The notes: a model not told the origin generated them from the letters alone. 64,000 bases of DNA from Methylobacterium mesophilicum SR1.6/6 (GCF_000364445.2 NZ_CP043538.1:2425612-2489611); one strand, 5' to 3'; counted from the first letter of the stretch, positions 17,931 to 26,959 are shown. A program made the numbers and translations.

Positions 17931-20311
17931 GCGCGGATCCCGCCGGCCTCACCTTCCTCGACCGGCCGAACAGCTATATCGGCCGCTCGGTCCCGCGGCC
18001 GAACGCCCGGCGCCTTCTGGAGGGCCGGGGCGTGTACGTGGACGACGTCGCCGTCGCCCGCCTCGGCCACGTCGCCTTCCTGCGCAGCCCCCACGCCCAT
18101 GCCCGCATCGTCGCGCTGGAGACCGCGGACGCCAAGGCCCTGCCCGGCGTGATCGCCGTGGTGACGGGGCCCGAACTGGCGGCCGTGTGCACTCCCTGGG
18201 TCGGCGTGCTCGGCCACTTCAAGGGCCTGCGCTCGGCGCCCCAGCACGCCCTGGCCCTCGACCGGGTGACCTGGGTCGGCGAGCCGTTCTGCGCGGTCGT
18301 CGCCCGCAGCCGGGCCGAGGCCGAGGACGCGCTGGCGGCGATCCTGGTCGAGTTCGACCCGCTCCCCGCCGTGGTCGACATGGAGACGGCGCTCGATCCC
18401 GCGACGCCGCCGATCCACGCCGAGCTCGGCGACAACCTCGCCTTCGAGCGCGTCCTCGACGTCGGCGACGTCGACGCGGCCTTCCGCGACGCGGCCCTGG
18501 TGGTCGAGGAGACGTTCCAGTTCGGCCGGCACACGGGCGTGTGCCTGGAGCCGCGGGCGATCCTGGCCGACTGGGCGGCGGCGGACGGGATGCTCACCGT
18601 CCACCACTCCTTCCAGGCGCCGCACATGATGCAGGACATCCTGTGCAAGCACCTCTCGCTGGCGGAAGGCGCCGTGCGGGTGATCTGCAAGGATGTCGGC
18701 GGCTCCTTCGGGATCAAAGTCCACATCTACCCCGACGAGATGGCGACCTGCGCGCTGGCGCTGATGCTGAAGCGCCCAGTCAAGTTCGTCGCCGACCGGC
18801 TGGAGAGCTTCCAGAGCGACATCCACGCCCGCGACCACCGGGTCACGGCGCGGATGGCCTTCTCGGCCGCGGGCGACATCCTCGCCCTCGACATGGACGA
18901 CCTCACGGGCATCGGGCCCTACTCGGTCTACCCGCGCACCAGCGCGGTCGAGGCCAACCAGGTCGTCAACCTGACCGGCGGCCCCTACCGACATCAGCAC
19001 TACCGGGCCCGGGCCCGCGTCGTGCTCCAGAACAAGGCGCCGACCTGCCAGTACCGGGCGGTGGGCCACCCGATCGCTACGATGGTCGCCGAGGGGCTCG
19101 TGGACCTGGGCGCCGCCCGGCTCGGCCTCGACCCCCTGGCCGTGCGCGAGCGGAACGTCATCCCCGACGATGCCTACCCGTGCGCGGGCGTCTCGGGGAT
19201 CAAGCTGGAGAAGCTGTCCCACCAAGCGGCGCTCGCCAAGCTCAAGGCGATGATGGATTACGACGGCCTCAGGGCCGAGCAGGCCCGTCTGCGCGATAAG
19301 GGGATCCACCGGGGCATCGGGCTCGCGGCCTTCATCGAGATCACCAACCCGTCGGCGGCCTTCTACGGGGTCGGCGGCGCGCGCATCTCCTCCCAGGACG
19401 GCTGCACGATCCGGCTCGATCCGCAGGGCGGCGTCGTCGCGTCGGTCAGCGTCACCGAGCAGGGCCAGGGCACCGAGGGCATCATCGCGCAGATCGTGGC
19501 CACCGCCACGGGCGTGCCGATGGACAAGGTCCGGGTGATCTCGGGCGACACGCAGACGACCCCCTACGGCGGCGGCACCTGGGCCTCGCGCGGGGCCGGC
19601 ATCGGCGGCGAGGCCGCGTGGCAGGCCGGCAAGGCCCTGCGCGGCAACGTCCTGGCAGTGGCGGGGGCGATCCTGCAGGCCGATCCCGGGAGCCTCGACG
19701 TCCGCGACGGCGCCGTGGTGGATGCCGCCACCGGGACCGAGCGCATGCCCCTCGCGGAACTCGGCCGCATCGTCTATTTCCGCCCCGACACGCTGCCGCC
19801 GGGGGTGCAGCCCGAATTCATGGCGACCCGGCACTACGTGCCGAAGGACTATCCCTTCGCATTCACCAACGGGGTGCAGGCCTCCTACATCGAGGTCGAC
19901 ACCGAGACGGGCTTCGTGCGCTTGCTCAAGCACTGGTGCGTGGAGGATTGCGGCACCGTGCTCAACCCGCTCCTCGTCGACGAGCAGATCCGTGGCGGCA
20001 TCGTCCAGGGGATCGGGGGCGCACTGTTCGAGCACTGCCTCTACGACGGCGAAGGCCAGCTCCTGAACGGGTCGATGGCCGATTACCTCGTGCCGATGGC
20101 CGGCGAGATGCCTGACATCGAAGTCGCCCACGTGGTCTCGGCCACCGCGTCGTCCGAGATCGGCGCCAAGGGCGCGGGCGAGGCCGGCACCGCCGGCGCG
20201 CCGGCGGCGATCGTCAACGCCATCAACGACGCGCTCGCGCCGCTGAACATCCGGGTCGCGCGCCAGCCGGTGACGCCCGAGGTGGTGCTGGAGGCGCTGG
20301 GACTGATCTGA
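17927..20311 (+). CDS. coxL: Molybdenum hydroxylase large subunit (CoxL / xanthine oxidase family)
   Basis: 794 residues from the ATG at 17927, which overlaps the coxS stop; the open frame runs upstream but only as a shadow of coxS. It shows RLLEGRGVYVDDVAVARLGH at the N-terminus, molybdopterin-binding blocks such as FQAPHMMQDI and KDVGGSFGIKVHIYPDE, and the catalytic glutamate in AKGAGEAGTAGAPAAIVNAI. The loop equivalent to the CODH form I motif (AYRCSFR) or form II motif (AYRGAGR) reads CQYRAVGHP here. It is therefore not a carbon monoxide dehydrogenase by that criterion. It probably hydroxylates an N-heterocycle or aldehyde; the substrate is unknown. Confidence 0.92.
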   Translation: MSADPAGLTFLDRPNSYIGRSVPRPNARRLLEGRGVYVDDVAVARLGHVAFLRSPHAHARIVALETADAKALPGVIAVVTGPELAAVCTPWVGVLGHFKGLRSAPQHALALDRVTWVGEPFCAVVARSRAEAEDALAAILVEFDPLPAVVDMETALDPATPPIHAELGDNLAFERVLDVGDVDAAFRDAALVVEETFQFGRHTGVCLEPRAILADWAAADGMLTVHHSFQAPHMMQDILCKHLSLAEGAVRVICKDVGGSFGIKVHIYPDEMATCALALMLKRPVKFVADRLESFQSDIHARDHRVTARMAFSAAGDILALDMDDLTGIGPYSVYPRTSAVEANQVVNLTGGPYRHQHYRARARVVLQNKAPTCQYRAVGHPIATMVAEGLVDLGAARLGLDPLAVRERNVIPDDAYPCAGVSGIKLEKLSHQAALAKLKAMMDYDGLRAEQARLRDKGIHRGIGLAAFIEITNPSAAFYGVGGARISSQDGCTIRLDPQGGVVASVSVTEQGQGTEGIIAQIVATATGVPMDKVRVISGDTQTTPYGGGTWASRGAGIGGEAAWQAGKALRGNVLAVAGAILQADPGSLDVRDGAVVDAATGTERMPLAELGRIVYFRPDTLPPGVQPEFMATRHYVPKDYPFAFTNGVQASYIEVDTETGFVRLLKHWCVEDCGTVLNPLLVDEQIRGGIVQGIGGALFEHCLYDGEGQLLNGSMADYLVPMAGEMPDIEVAHVVSATASSEIGAKGAGEAGTAGAPAAIVNAINDALAPLNIRVARQPVTPEVVLEALGLI

Positions 20312-20349
20312 TCACAGGAAGGATAGACCGGACAGGCTTGCCCATCTGT

Positions 20350-20428
20350 GCGAGCGCAGCGAAGCAACCCCGGGGCAGCGGGACGCTGCCGAACGGGACG
20401 GCTCCCCGGATTGCTTCGCTGCGCTCGC
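20350..20428. repeat. REP-like inverted repeat
   Basis: Perfect 18-bp inverted arms (gcgagcgcagcgaagcaa at 20350-20367 and its complement at 20411-20428) flank an inner 7-bp hairpin (20374-20390). It lies in the 236-bp gap between coxL and the binding-protein gene. Elements with gagcgcagcgaagcaa arms recur in Methylobacterium and related genomes. It may act as an mRNA-processing or transposase-mobilised REP/BIME element. Confidence 0.75.
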
Positions 20429-20547
20429 GAGGACGGATGGCCCTCTCCGGTCAGGACACATCGACCAAGACGACACATCGACCATAACGGGACACGGTCC
20501 GCCGAAGAGGCCGGTCCCGAAGAGGAAACGCCAACGGAGGGATGGGA

Positions 20548-21783
20548 ATGGGAACGGGCTTCGACAGGCGCCGGCTGCTTCAGGGCAGCGCCGCCGCATC
20601 CGCGCTGGCGCTCGCCGCACCGGCGCTCCTGCGCTCCGCGATCGCGCAGGGAGGCCCGATCCGCATCGGCTTCCCGGTCCCGCTCACTGGCGCCTTCGGC
20701 GCCGAGGCGAACGACCAGGTGCGCGCTGCCCAGCTCGCCATCAAAGAGTTCAACGAGGCCGGTGGCTTCCAGGGCCGGAACGCCGAACTCCTCGTGCGCG
20801 ACGACAAGCTCAACCCCGGCGAGGCAGCGACCCGGACTCTCGAACTCATCGAGAAGGACAAGGTCAACTTCCTGGTCGGCGGCCTCTCGGCGGCCGTGAC
20901 CCTGTCGACCAACAACGTCGCCCGCGAGCGCGGCGTGATCTACAACTCGATCAGCCAGTCCGACGCGATCAACGAGGCCAAGGATTTCGGCCGCACCACC
21001 TTCCACGAGGCCCTGAACCCGCACATGACCGCGGGCGCGGTCGGCCGCTACGTCTTCCCGAAGTCGGGCAAACGGGTCGCCTTCCTCAGCGCCGACTACG
21101 CCTACGGCCACGAGATGATGCGCGGCTTCAAGCGCGCCGGCGAGGCCACAGGCATCGAGGTTGTGGCCGACATCCGCCACCCGATCGGCGCCTCCGACTA
21201 CTCGGCCTTCCTGCCGCGGATCGCCGCCCTCAAGCCCGACGTGCTGTGCCTGTGCAATTTCGGCCGGGACCAGGTCGTCTCGATTCAGCAGGCCACCGAG
21301 TTCGGCCTGAAGCGTAATACCAAGCTAGTGGCGCCCGTCCTCCTCTTTACCGCCCGCAAGGCCGGCGGCGACGCCTTCGACGGTGTGATCGGCGGCACCT
21401 CCTACTACTGGCGCCTGGAGGACAGCGTGCCCTCCGCCAAGGCGTTCAACGACCGGTTCCGCGCCGCCTATAACGGCGCCGTGCCGTCCGATTACGGCGC
21501 GCTGGGCTATGCCGGCGTCCGCTCGGTGCTGGAGGGCGTGAAGGCCGCCGGGTCGGTCGAGACCGACAAGGTCGTGGCCGCGATGGAGAACCTGAAGGCC
21601 GATTTCTACAAGGGGCCGCAGAGCTTCCGGAAATGCGACCACCAGTCGGTCCAGTCGGTCCTGATCGTCGAGGCGAAATCGAAGGACATGAAGACGCCGG
21701 ACGACGTCTTCACGATCCTCGGCACCGAGGGACCCGACGAGCGCTTCCTGCGCGGCTGCGACGAACTCGGCCACAAGGCGTGA
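20548..21783 (+). CDS. livK: Liv-type ABC transporter substrate-binding protein, Tat signal
   Basis: 411 residues from the ATG at 20548, seven bases behind ggagg; an ATG six bases earlier is too close to it. The N-terminus FDRRRLLQGSAAASALALAA is a twin-arginine signal ending near AIAQGG. The type I periplasmic-binding fold follows (IRIGFPVPLTGAFGAEANDQ). It is exported folded and feeds the LivHMGF importer encoded directly downstream. Operon position behind a molybdenum hydroxylase suggests the ligand is that enzyme's substrate or a precursor. Confidence 0.9.
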   Translation: MGTGFDRRRLLQGSAAASALALAAPALLRSAIAQGGPIRIGFPVPLTGAFGAEANDQVRAAQLAIKEFNEAGGFQGRNAELLVRDDKLNPGEAATRTLELIEKDKVNFLVGGLSAAVTLSTNNVARERGVIYNSISQSDAINEAKDFGRTTFHEALNPHMTAGAVGRYVFPKSGKRVAFLSADYAYGHEMMRGFKRAGEATGIEVVADIRHPIGASDYSAFLPRIAALKPDVLCLCNFGRDQVVSIQQATEFGLKRNTKLVAPVLLFTARKAGGDAFDGVIGGTSYYWRLEDSVPSAKAFNDRFRAAYNGAVPSDYGALGYAGVRSVLEGVKAAGSVETDKVVAAMENLKADFYKGPQSFRKCDHQSVQSVLIVEAKSKDMKTPDDVFTILGTEGPDERFLRGCDELGHKA

Positions 21784-21817
21784 GGCGCGTCCTGCGAACC
21801 CGCGGGAGGGCGCGGCC

Positions 21818-22717
21818 TTGAGCGACATCACGATCGGCGGCTTCCCCCTCGATCTCCTCGCCCTTCAGCTCGTGACCGGCATCGCGCTGGGGGCGATCTA
21901 CGTCCTCGTGGGCATCGGCCTGTCGCTGATCTTCGGGCTGATGAACGTGGTCAACTTCGCCCACGGCGCCTTCTTCATGGCTGGCGCCTATGTTGGGGTC
22001 TTCCTTTACGGCTACACCGGCAACTTCTGGCTGAGCCTCGTCGCGGCGCCGCTGGCGATGGGGCTCCTCGGGCTCGCCGTGGAGCGGGTGCTCGTGCGCC
22101 CCCTATACGGACGTGGCATCGACGACCCTCTGCTCCTCACCTTCGGCCTGTCCTACGTCATGATCGAGGGTGTGCGCATCGCCTTCGGGCTGACCGGGCT
22201 GCCCTTCGGGGCGCCGCCCGAGCTGCGCGGCGCGGTCGATATCGGCATCGGCTACTTCCCTCTCTACCGCCTGTTCCTGATCGGCTTCGCGTTGGCGGTG
22301 GTGGGCGGCCTGTGGCTGTTCATCGAGCGCACACCCTTCGGCCTCGTGATCCGGGCCGGCGCCCGAGACCCGCAGATCGTGCAGGTGCTCGGCATCGAGA
22401 TCGCGAAGGTCTGGCTTGCGGTCTTCGCCCTCGGCTGCGCGCTCGCCGGGCTCGCCGGCATCCTCGCGGCGCCCCTCCAGGGCGTCACGCCCGAGATGGG
22501 GATCCCGGTGCTGGCCGAGGCCTTCGTTGTCACGGTGGTCGGCGGCATGGGCTCTCTGGGGGGCGCCGTGCTCGCCGGGCTGCTCGTCGGCATCGTCGTG
22601 GCGATGACGTCGCTCATCGCCCCCGACATGACCAAAATGGCGATCTTCGCCCTCATGGCCCTGGTGCTGCTGGTGCGCCCCCGAGGCCTGCTTGGCCGGG
22701 CCGGAGCCCTCGGATGA
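21818..22717 (+). CDS. livH: Branched-chain-type ABC transporter permease LivH
   Basis: 299 residues from a TTG with gggaggg eight bases upstream. Multiple membrane helices carry LivH blocks: GLSLIFGLMNVVNFAHGAFF, then VVGGMGSLGGAVLAGLLVG. It forms half of the importer channel. It lies 34 bp behind the binding-protein gene and overlaps livM by 4 bp (atga). Confidence 0.93.
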   Translation: MSDITIGGFPLDLLALQLVTGIALGAIYVLVGIGLSLIFGLMNVVNFAHGAFFMAGAYVGVFLYGYTGNFWLSLVAAPLAMGLLGLAVERVLVRPLYGRGIDDPLLLTFGLSYVMIEGVRIAFGLTGLPFGAPPELRGAVDIGIGYFPLYRLFLIGFALAVVGGLWLFIERTPFGLVIRAGARDPQIVQVLGIEIAKVWLAVFALGCALAGLAGILAAPLQGVTPEMGIPVLAEAFVVTVVGGMGSLGGAVLAGLLVGIVVAMTSLIAPDMTKMAIFALMALVLLVRPRGLLGRAGALG

Positions 22718-23754
22718 GCGCCCGCGTCCCTGCCCCCGCCGTCACGGAGGAAAGCGCCTTGCCGGCGACCTTGCCGGCGTCCCGGCCGGGCTCCGGCCGG
22801 ACCGGCCGCCGGCTGGCGTGGTGTGGCCGGCACCGCGTCGCCCTGACGCTCGTCTTCCTTGTCGTGTTTCCCTGGATCGCGCCCTACCAGGCGCTCGCCG
22901 TGAACATCCTGGTGCTCGGGCTCTACGCCCTCGGGTTCAACCTGCTGTTCGGCTATACCGGGCTCCTGTCCTTCGGCCACGCTGCCTTCCTGGGCGGCGG
23001 CGCTTACGGCTGCGGCATCGCCATCGTCCATTACGGGCTGCACCCGGCCATGGCCCTCGTCGCCGGCACGCTGCTCGCCACCGGGATCGCTGCCGTCATG
23101 GGCGTGCTGGCGATCCGTACCCGCGGCATCTACTTCGCCATGACGACGCTGGCGCTGTCCATGTGCGTCTACTACGCCTTCTACCAGGCGGAGGCGTTCA
23201 CCGGCGGCGAGAACGGCCTGCGCGGCATCAACGTGCCGGCGCTCACCCTGCCGGGCCTGCGCCTCGACCTCCACGACCCGGTCGTGAAGTACTACGCCGT
23301 TCTGGCGGTGGTCGGGGTTGCGGTCTGGCTGTTCTCGCGCCTCCTGTCCTCGCCGTTTGGGGCCGCCCTTGAGGCGATCCGCGAGAACGAGGGCCGGGCG
23401 CAGGCCTGCGGCTACGACGTGCGCCGCATGAAGCTCGCGGCGTTCGTGATCTCCGGAGCCCTATGCGGGCTGGCAGGCGGGATTCAGGCGATCCACCTCT
23501 CGATCGTACCGATCGAGACGATGCACTATTCGACCTCCGGCCAGGCCGTGATGATGGCGCTTCTCGGCGGCATGGGCACCTTCTTCGGGCCCTTCGTCGG
23601 AGCCGCAACCTTCGCGCTCCTGCAGGACGGGCTCGCCACCGTAACGAGCCACTGGCAGCTCTTTGTAGGCGCCATCTTCATCGGTTTCGTGCTCTTCCTG
23701 CCGCTCGGCATCTGGGGCGAGGTGCTGGCACGCCTCAGAAGGGCCGGATGGTGA
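22714..23754 (+). CDS. livM: Branched-chain-type ABC transporter permease LivM
   Basis: 346 residues from the ATG at 22714, overlapping the livH stop. The N-terminal ~45 residues are a basic, low-complexity extension before the first membrane helix. LivM blocks: LGFNLLFGYTGLLSFGHAAF, RGIYFAMTTLALSM, and the ATPase-contact loop ALEAIRENEGRAQACGYDV. It forms the other half of the channel. It overlaps livG by 7 bp. Confidence 0.93.
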   Translation: MSARVPAPAVTEESALPATLPASRPGSGRTGRRLAWCGRHRVALTLVFLVVFPWIAPYQALAVNILVLGLYALGFNLLFGYTGLLSFGHAAFLGGGAYGCGIAIVHYGLHPAMALVAGTLLATGIAAVMGVLAIRTRGIYFAMTTLALSMCVYYAFYQAEAFTGGENGLRGINVPALTLPGLRLDLHDPVVKYYAVLAVVGVAVWLFSRLLSSPFGAALEAIRENEGRAQACGYDVRRMKLAAFVISGALCGLAGGIQAIHLSIVPIETMHYSTSGQAVMMALLGGMGTFFGPFVGAATFALLQDGLATVTSHWQLFVGAIFIGFVLFLPLGIWGEVLARLRRAGW

Positions 23755-24566
23755 GCGCCGCCCCAGTCATCACCGCAACCGCCATGGCGCCCCATGTGGC
23801 ACCCCCGATTCTCGCCACGGAGGGGCTCGGCAAGCGGTTCGGGCATTTCCGCGCCCTGTCCGACGTGACGGTCGCGTTCCCTGAGGGCGGCATCACCGCC
23901 ATCATCGGGCCGAACGGGGCGGGCAAATCGACCTTCTTCAACCTGATCTCGGGCGCCTTCCCGCCGAGCGAGGGCCGCGTGCTGTTCCGCGGGCGCGACA
24001 TCACCGGCGCGGCCCCGCACGCCTTCGCCCGGATGGGCATCGCCAAGTCGTTCCAGATCACCAACGTGTTCCCGCACCTGACGGTGCGCGAGAACGTGCG
24101 GGTGGCCGCCCAAGCGCGACGGGTCCGCTTCGCCTTCTTCCGGGACCGCGGAGCCTATCCTGAACTCACACAGCGCGCTGAAGAGCTGCTGGGCGAGGTC
24201 GGGCTCGGCGCCCGAATGGACCGCCTCGCCCGTGAACTCGCCCACGGCGAGCAGCGCGCCCTGGAGATCGCCGTGGCCCTCGCCGCCGAGCCGAGCCTCC
24301 TCCTCCTCGACGAGCCGACCGCCGGGATGAGCCCCGAGGAGACGCGCGAGATGATGGATCTCGTGCAGCGCCTCGCCGAGACGCGGACGCTGATCCTCGT
24401 CGAGCACAAGATGAAGCTCGTCATGGGCCTGTGCCGCCGCCTCGTGGTCCTGCACCAGGGCCAGCTCCTGGCCGAGGGCAGCCCCGACGATATCCGCTCC
24501 CATCCCGAGGTGCGCCGCGTCTACCTGGGCAACTCGACGGGCAGAACGACGGGCACGACCGCATGA
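23748..24566 (+). CDS. livG: ABC transporter ATP-binding protein LivG
   Basis: 272 residues from the ATG at 23748; a GTG directly after it is an alternative. Walker A is GPNGAGKSTFFNL. The signature region is degenerate LAHGEQRALEIA, as usual for LivG. Walker B is LLLLDEPTAGMSP and the switch histidine lies in LVEHKMKLVM. It hydrolyses ATP to drive the LivHM channel together with LivF. Its stop overlaps the livF start (atga). Confidence 0.95.
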   Translation: MVSAAPVITATAMAPHVAPPILATEGLGKRFGHFRALSDVTVAFPEGGITAIIGPNGAGKSTFFNLISGAFPPSEGRVLFRGRDITGAAPHAFARMGIAKSFQITNVFPHLTVRENVRVAAQARRVRFAFFRDRGAYPELTQRAEELLGEVGLGARMDRLARELAHGEQRALEIAVALAAEPSLLLLDEPTAGMSPEETREMMDLVQRLAETRTLILVEHKMKLVMGLCRRLVVLHQGQLLAEGSPDDIRSHPEVRRVYLGNSTGRTTGTTA

Positions 24567-25315
24567 GCGCCGCCCCGCAGTACGACGCCACGCAGCCGCT
24601 CCTGGCGGTCGAGAACCTGCGGGCGTGGTACGGCCATTCCCACATCCTCCAGGACCTCTCGCTGGAGGTGCGCCCCGGCGAGATCGTCACGCTGGTCGGC
24701 CGCAACGGCGCCGGCAAGACGACGACGCTGAAGGCGATCATGGGCCTGGTGGCCAAGCGGGACGGACGCGTGACCTTCGCGGGGGCCGACATCCTCCACC
24801 GGCCACCCCACGAGCGCTTCCACCGGGGCCTCGCCTACGTGCCGGAGGAGCGGCGCATCGTGCCGGGGCTGACCGTGGAGGAGAACCTGCGCCTCGGCAT
24901 CCTGGCCGCCAGAGGAAAGCGGGCGACGCGCCGCGACGAGGCGCGGCGGATCGAGGTGATCGCCGAGACCTTCCCACGGCTGAAGCAGCGGCTGAAGCAG
25001 GAGGCGATCACCATGTCGGGCGGCGAGCAGCAGATGCTCGCCATTGCCCGCGCGCTCATGGCCGAGCCCGTGATGGTGCTCCTCGACGAGCCCTCCGAGG
25101 GGATCATGCCGATCCTCGTCGAGGAGATGTTCGCGCAGTTCGTCGCGATGAAACGGGCGGGCACCACGATCCTGCTCGTGGAGCAGAACGTGGAACTCGG
25201 TCTCGAAGTCTCCGACCGCGTCTACATCGTTGACGGCGGCGCCGTCGTCTATCACGCCCCCGCGGCCGCTCTGCGGGGCGATCCCGAGATCCAGGCACGC
25301 TACTGCGCGGTCTGA
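24563..25315 (+). CDS. livF: ABC transporter ATP-binding protein LivF
   Basis: 250 residues, the usual LivF length. Walker A GRNGAGKTTTLKAIMG, family block YVPEERRIVPGLTVEENL, signature MSGGEQQMLAIARALMAEP, Walker B VLLDEPSEGIMP, switch His region LVEQNVELGLEV. The signature motif is canonical, unlike that of LivG. It forms the second half of the ATPase pair. The 4-bp overlap with livG shows co-translation. Confidence 0.95.
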   Translation: MSAAPQYDATQPLLAVENLRAWYGHSHILQDLSLEVRPGEIVTLVGRNGAGKTTTLKAIMGLVAKRDGRVTFAGADILHRPPHERFHRGLAYVPEERRIVPGLTVEENLRLGILAARGKRATRRDEARRIEVIAETFPRLKQRLKQEAITMSGGEQQMLAIARALMAEPVMVLLDEPSEGIMPILVEEMFAQFVAMKRAGTTILLVEQNVELGLEVSDRVYIVDGGAVVYHAPAAALRGDPEIQARYCAV

Positions 25316-25364
25316 ACGCCCGCCCCGGCCTTCCGGCGGCGCGGCTTCCCGAGAGGAGACGAAC

Positions 25365-25841
25365 ATGGACATCGCCGGCGAGTACCGGATCCCCGCCGCC
25401 CGGGAGGCCGTCTGGGCGGCGTTGAACGATCCGGACGTGCTTGCCCGCTGCATTCCCGGCTGCAGGGAGCTGGTGCAGGTCTCGCCGGAGGAGATGAAGG
25501 CCAAGGTCGCGCTGAAGATCGGGCCTGTCTCGGCGGCCTTCATGGGCACGGTTCGCCTGGAGGACGTGCGTCCCCCGGAAGGCTATAGCCTTATCGGGCA
25601 GGGCAACGGCGGCATGGCCGGCTTCGCCAAGGGCCGCGCCGCGGTGACCCTCGCGGCCGAGGGTGGGGAGACGGTCCTGGCCTACACCGCCAAGGCCGAG
25701 GTCGGCGGCAAGATCGCCACCCTCGGCGGCCGCCTCATGCAGGCGACGTCGCGCAAGCTCGCCGACGAGTTCTTCAGCAAGTTCGCCGCCGAATTTGGTG
25801 CGAGCGGGGACTCCGCCGGGTCCATGCCGGCCCCAGCCTGA
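25365..25841 (+). CDS. coxG: CoxG-family SRPBCC protein
   Basis: 158 residues from the ATG at 25365 with gagaggagac just upstream. The SRPBCC/Bet v1-like START fold is typical of CoxG (MDIAGEYRIPAAREAVWAAL, NDPDVLARCIPGCRELV, then KVALKIGPVSAAFMGTV). In carboxydotrophs CoxG is linked to anchoring CODH at the membrane; homologues accompany many molybdenum hydroxylases. The C-terminal membrane anchor of classical CoxG is absent here. Here it closes the cox/liv operon, 49 bp after livF. Confidence 0.9.
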   Translation: MDIAGEYRIPAAREAVWAALNDPDVLARCIPGCRELVQVSPEEMKAKVALKIGPVSAAFMGTVRLEDVRPPEGYSLIGQGNGGMAGFAKGRAAVTLAAEGGETVLAYTAKAEVGGKIATLGGRLMQATSRKLADEFFSKFAAEFGASGDSAGSMPAPA

Positions 25842-25862
25842 GAACCGCCTGGTCGCACCACC

Positions 25863-25896
25863 GCGCCTTTCTTGGGGGCGGCAGAGGCGCCCGTTT
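25863..25896 (+). terminator. Candidate terminator of the cox/liv operon
   Basis: A 6-bp stem (gcgcct / aggcgc) with a long loop is followed by ccgtttt, 21 bp beyond the coxG stop. The T-run supports it, but the stem is short. Confidence 0.45.
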
Positions 25897-26101
25897 TCAT
25901 CCGGAACGACGGATGACGGACCTGAGGGCCGAATCCAGGCCCCCTCGCCCTCGTACGACCTCGCTCGCCGTTCCACGGAGCCCGGTCGAGCAAGCGGCTG
26001 GCGGTCAACGTCGCGTCGGCCCCCATCGCAGCCAGATGGCCCCGCCTAGGCGGGCGGCTGGATCTCGGCCCCCTGACACCTTCATCGACGGCCGCCGCCC
26101 G

Positions 26102-26782
26102 CTACATTGGCGGCGTGACACCGTCCTTGCCCACAGAGGCTCGTAGCGCCGTGAGCTTGTCGCCGTCACGCGCGGCGATGACAAAGATCTTGGAACCGGC
26201 GCGAATGACCGAACGATCGGCCGGCTCATAGGCCACGATCGGAGTTTGGGGCATTACCGCCACCGTCTTCGACTCGCCGTTACCGTAGGTCAGCGTGAGC
26301 ATCTGCGCGCCATTGGCTGCACTGCTCCTCGAGACTGTGCCGTTAGTCATCGCACTTTTCACCCTCGGCACTGAACCCGGGGCGGCTTTCACGGTGCCGT
26401 TCGTCATCGCGCTCTTCACCCGTTCGCCACCGGTAAGGGTGTCGGGGATCGTGTCCCAGTCGCGGTGCCCCTCCCCGGTCCCTCGCATGGCTTCTGGGAA
26501 GATGTGAATTTCCAGAGCCGTCGGCGGGTTGTCGCCTTTCGTGGCGGTACCGACGAACGAGCCGTCCGTAATGGCATCGAGGCTGGATTTCACCAGGGAT
26601 ACGACTTTCGTGTCCGTGGTCAGAGCGATTTTCGCCGTCTCGCCGTCGATGGTGCGGACAGTCATCGCGGTTGCATCGATTTCATCCACCGTGCCTCGGA
26701 TGCGCTCAGGCGCCGGTGCGGCCAGCGCCGGGACAGGGAGTGCGAGCAGGCTCACGACGGCCGGGACGATAAACAGTCTCAC
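26102..26782 (-). CDS. Secreted protein of unknown function with duplicated RVKSAMTNGTV motif
   Basis: 226 residues from a GTG at 26782 with aggagg six bases upstream; the open frame continues upstream but is not signal-like there. Residues 1-20 are a Sec signal peptide (LFIVPAVVSLLALPVPALAA). Then comes a small beta domain resembling DUF5666-type proteins (RIRGTVDEIDATAMTVRTID), a linker with two copies of RVKSAMTNGTV 23 residues apart, and a second beta-rich part (MLTLTYGNGESKTVAVMPQT). The two repeat copies differ at synonymous positions in DNA. Probably periplasmic; no function is assigned. Confidence 0.75.
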   Translation of the reverse strand: MRLFIVPAVVSLLALPVPALAAPAPERIRGTVDEIDATAMTVRTIDGETAKIALTTDTKVVSLVKSSLDAITDGSFVGTATKGDNPPTALEIHIFPEAMRGTGEGHRDWDTIPDTLTGGERVKSAMTNGTVKAAPGSVPRVKSAMTNGTVSRSSAANGAQMLTLTYGNGESKTVAVMPQTPIVAYEPADRSVIRAGSKIFVIAARDGDKLTALRASVGKDGVTPPM

Positions 26783-26879
26783 GCGATCCTCCTGAATTGG
26801 GTCAGGGGCATGTAGTGCAGCGTCGCATCCAGGGTGTGAACGACCGCGCACGCCGTGACGCAGACCGCCTCCGGACAGG

Positions 26880-26905
26880 AAAACGGCGGGGCTCGCACCC
26901 CGCCG
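26880..26905 (-). terminator. Intrinsic terminator of the small membrane-protein gene
   Basis: On the minus strand a perfect 8-bp stem (cggcgggg / ccccgccg, 6-nt loop) is followed by TTTT. It lies 54 bp behind the stop of the 32-residue gene and ahead of the GTG start of the next gene. Confidence 0.75.
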
Positions 26906-26959
26906 CTCACCGGCTCGTGGATCGCGGCCGTCCAAGAAGCCGCGTTTCAGCCTCAGTCC

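Noticed and set aside
17843..20131. A 762-residue open frame on the minus strand opposite coxL
   Set aside because: It is an antisense shadow of a high-GC gene; composition is Arg/Gly/Asp/His-rich and the plus-strand coxL has full family motifs.
16541..20311. Annotating coxMSL as aerobic carbon monoxide dehydrogenase
   Set aside because: The large subunit lacks both the form I AYRCSFR and the form II AYRGAGR loop.
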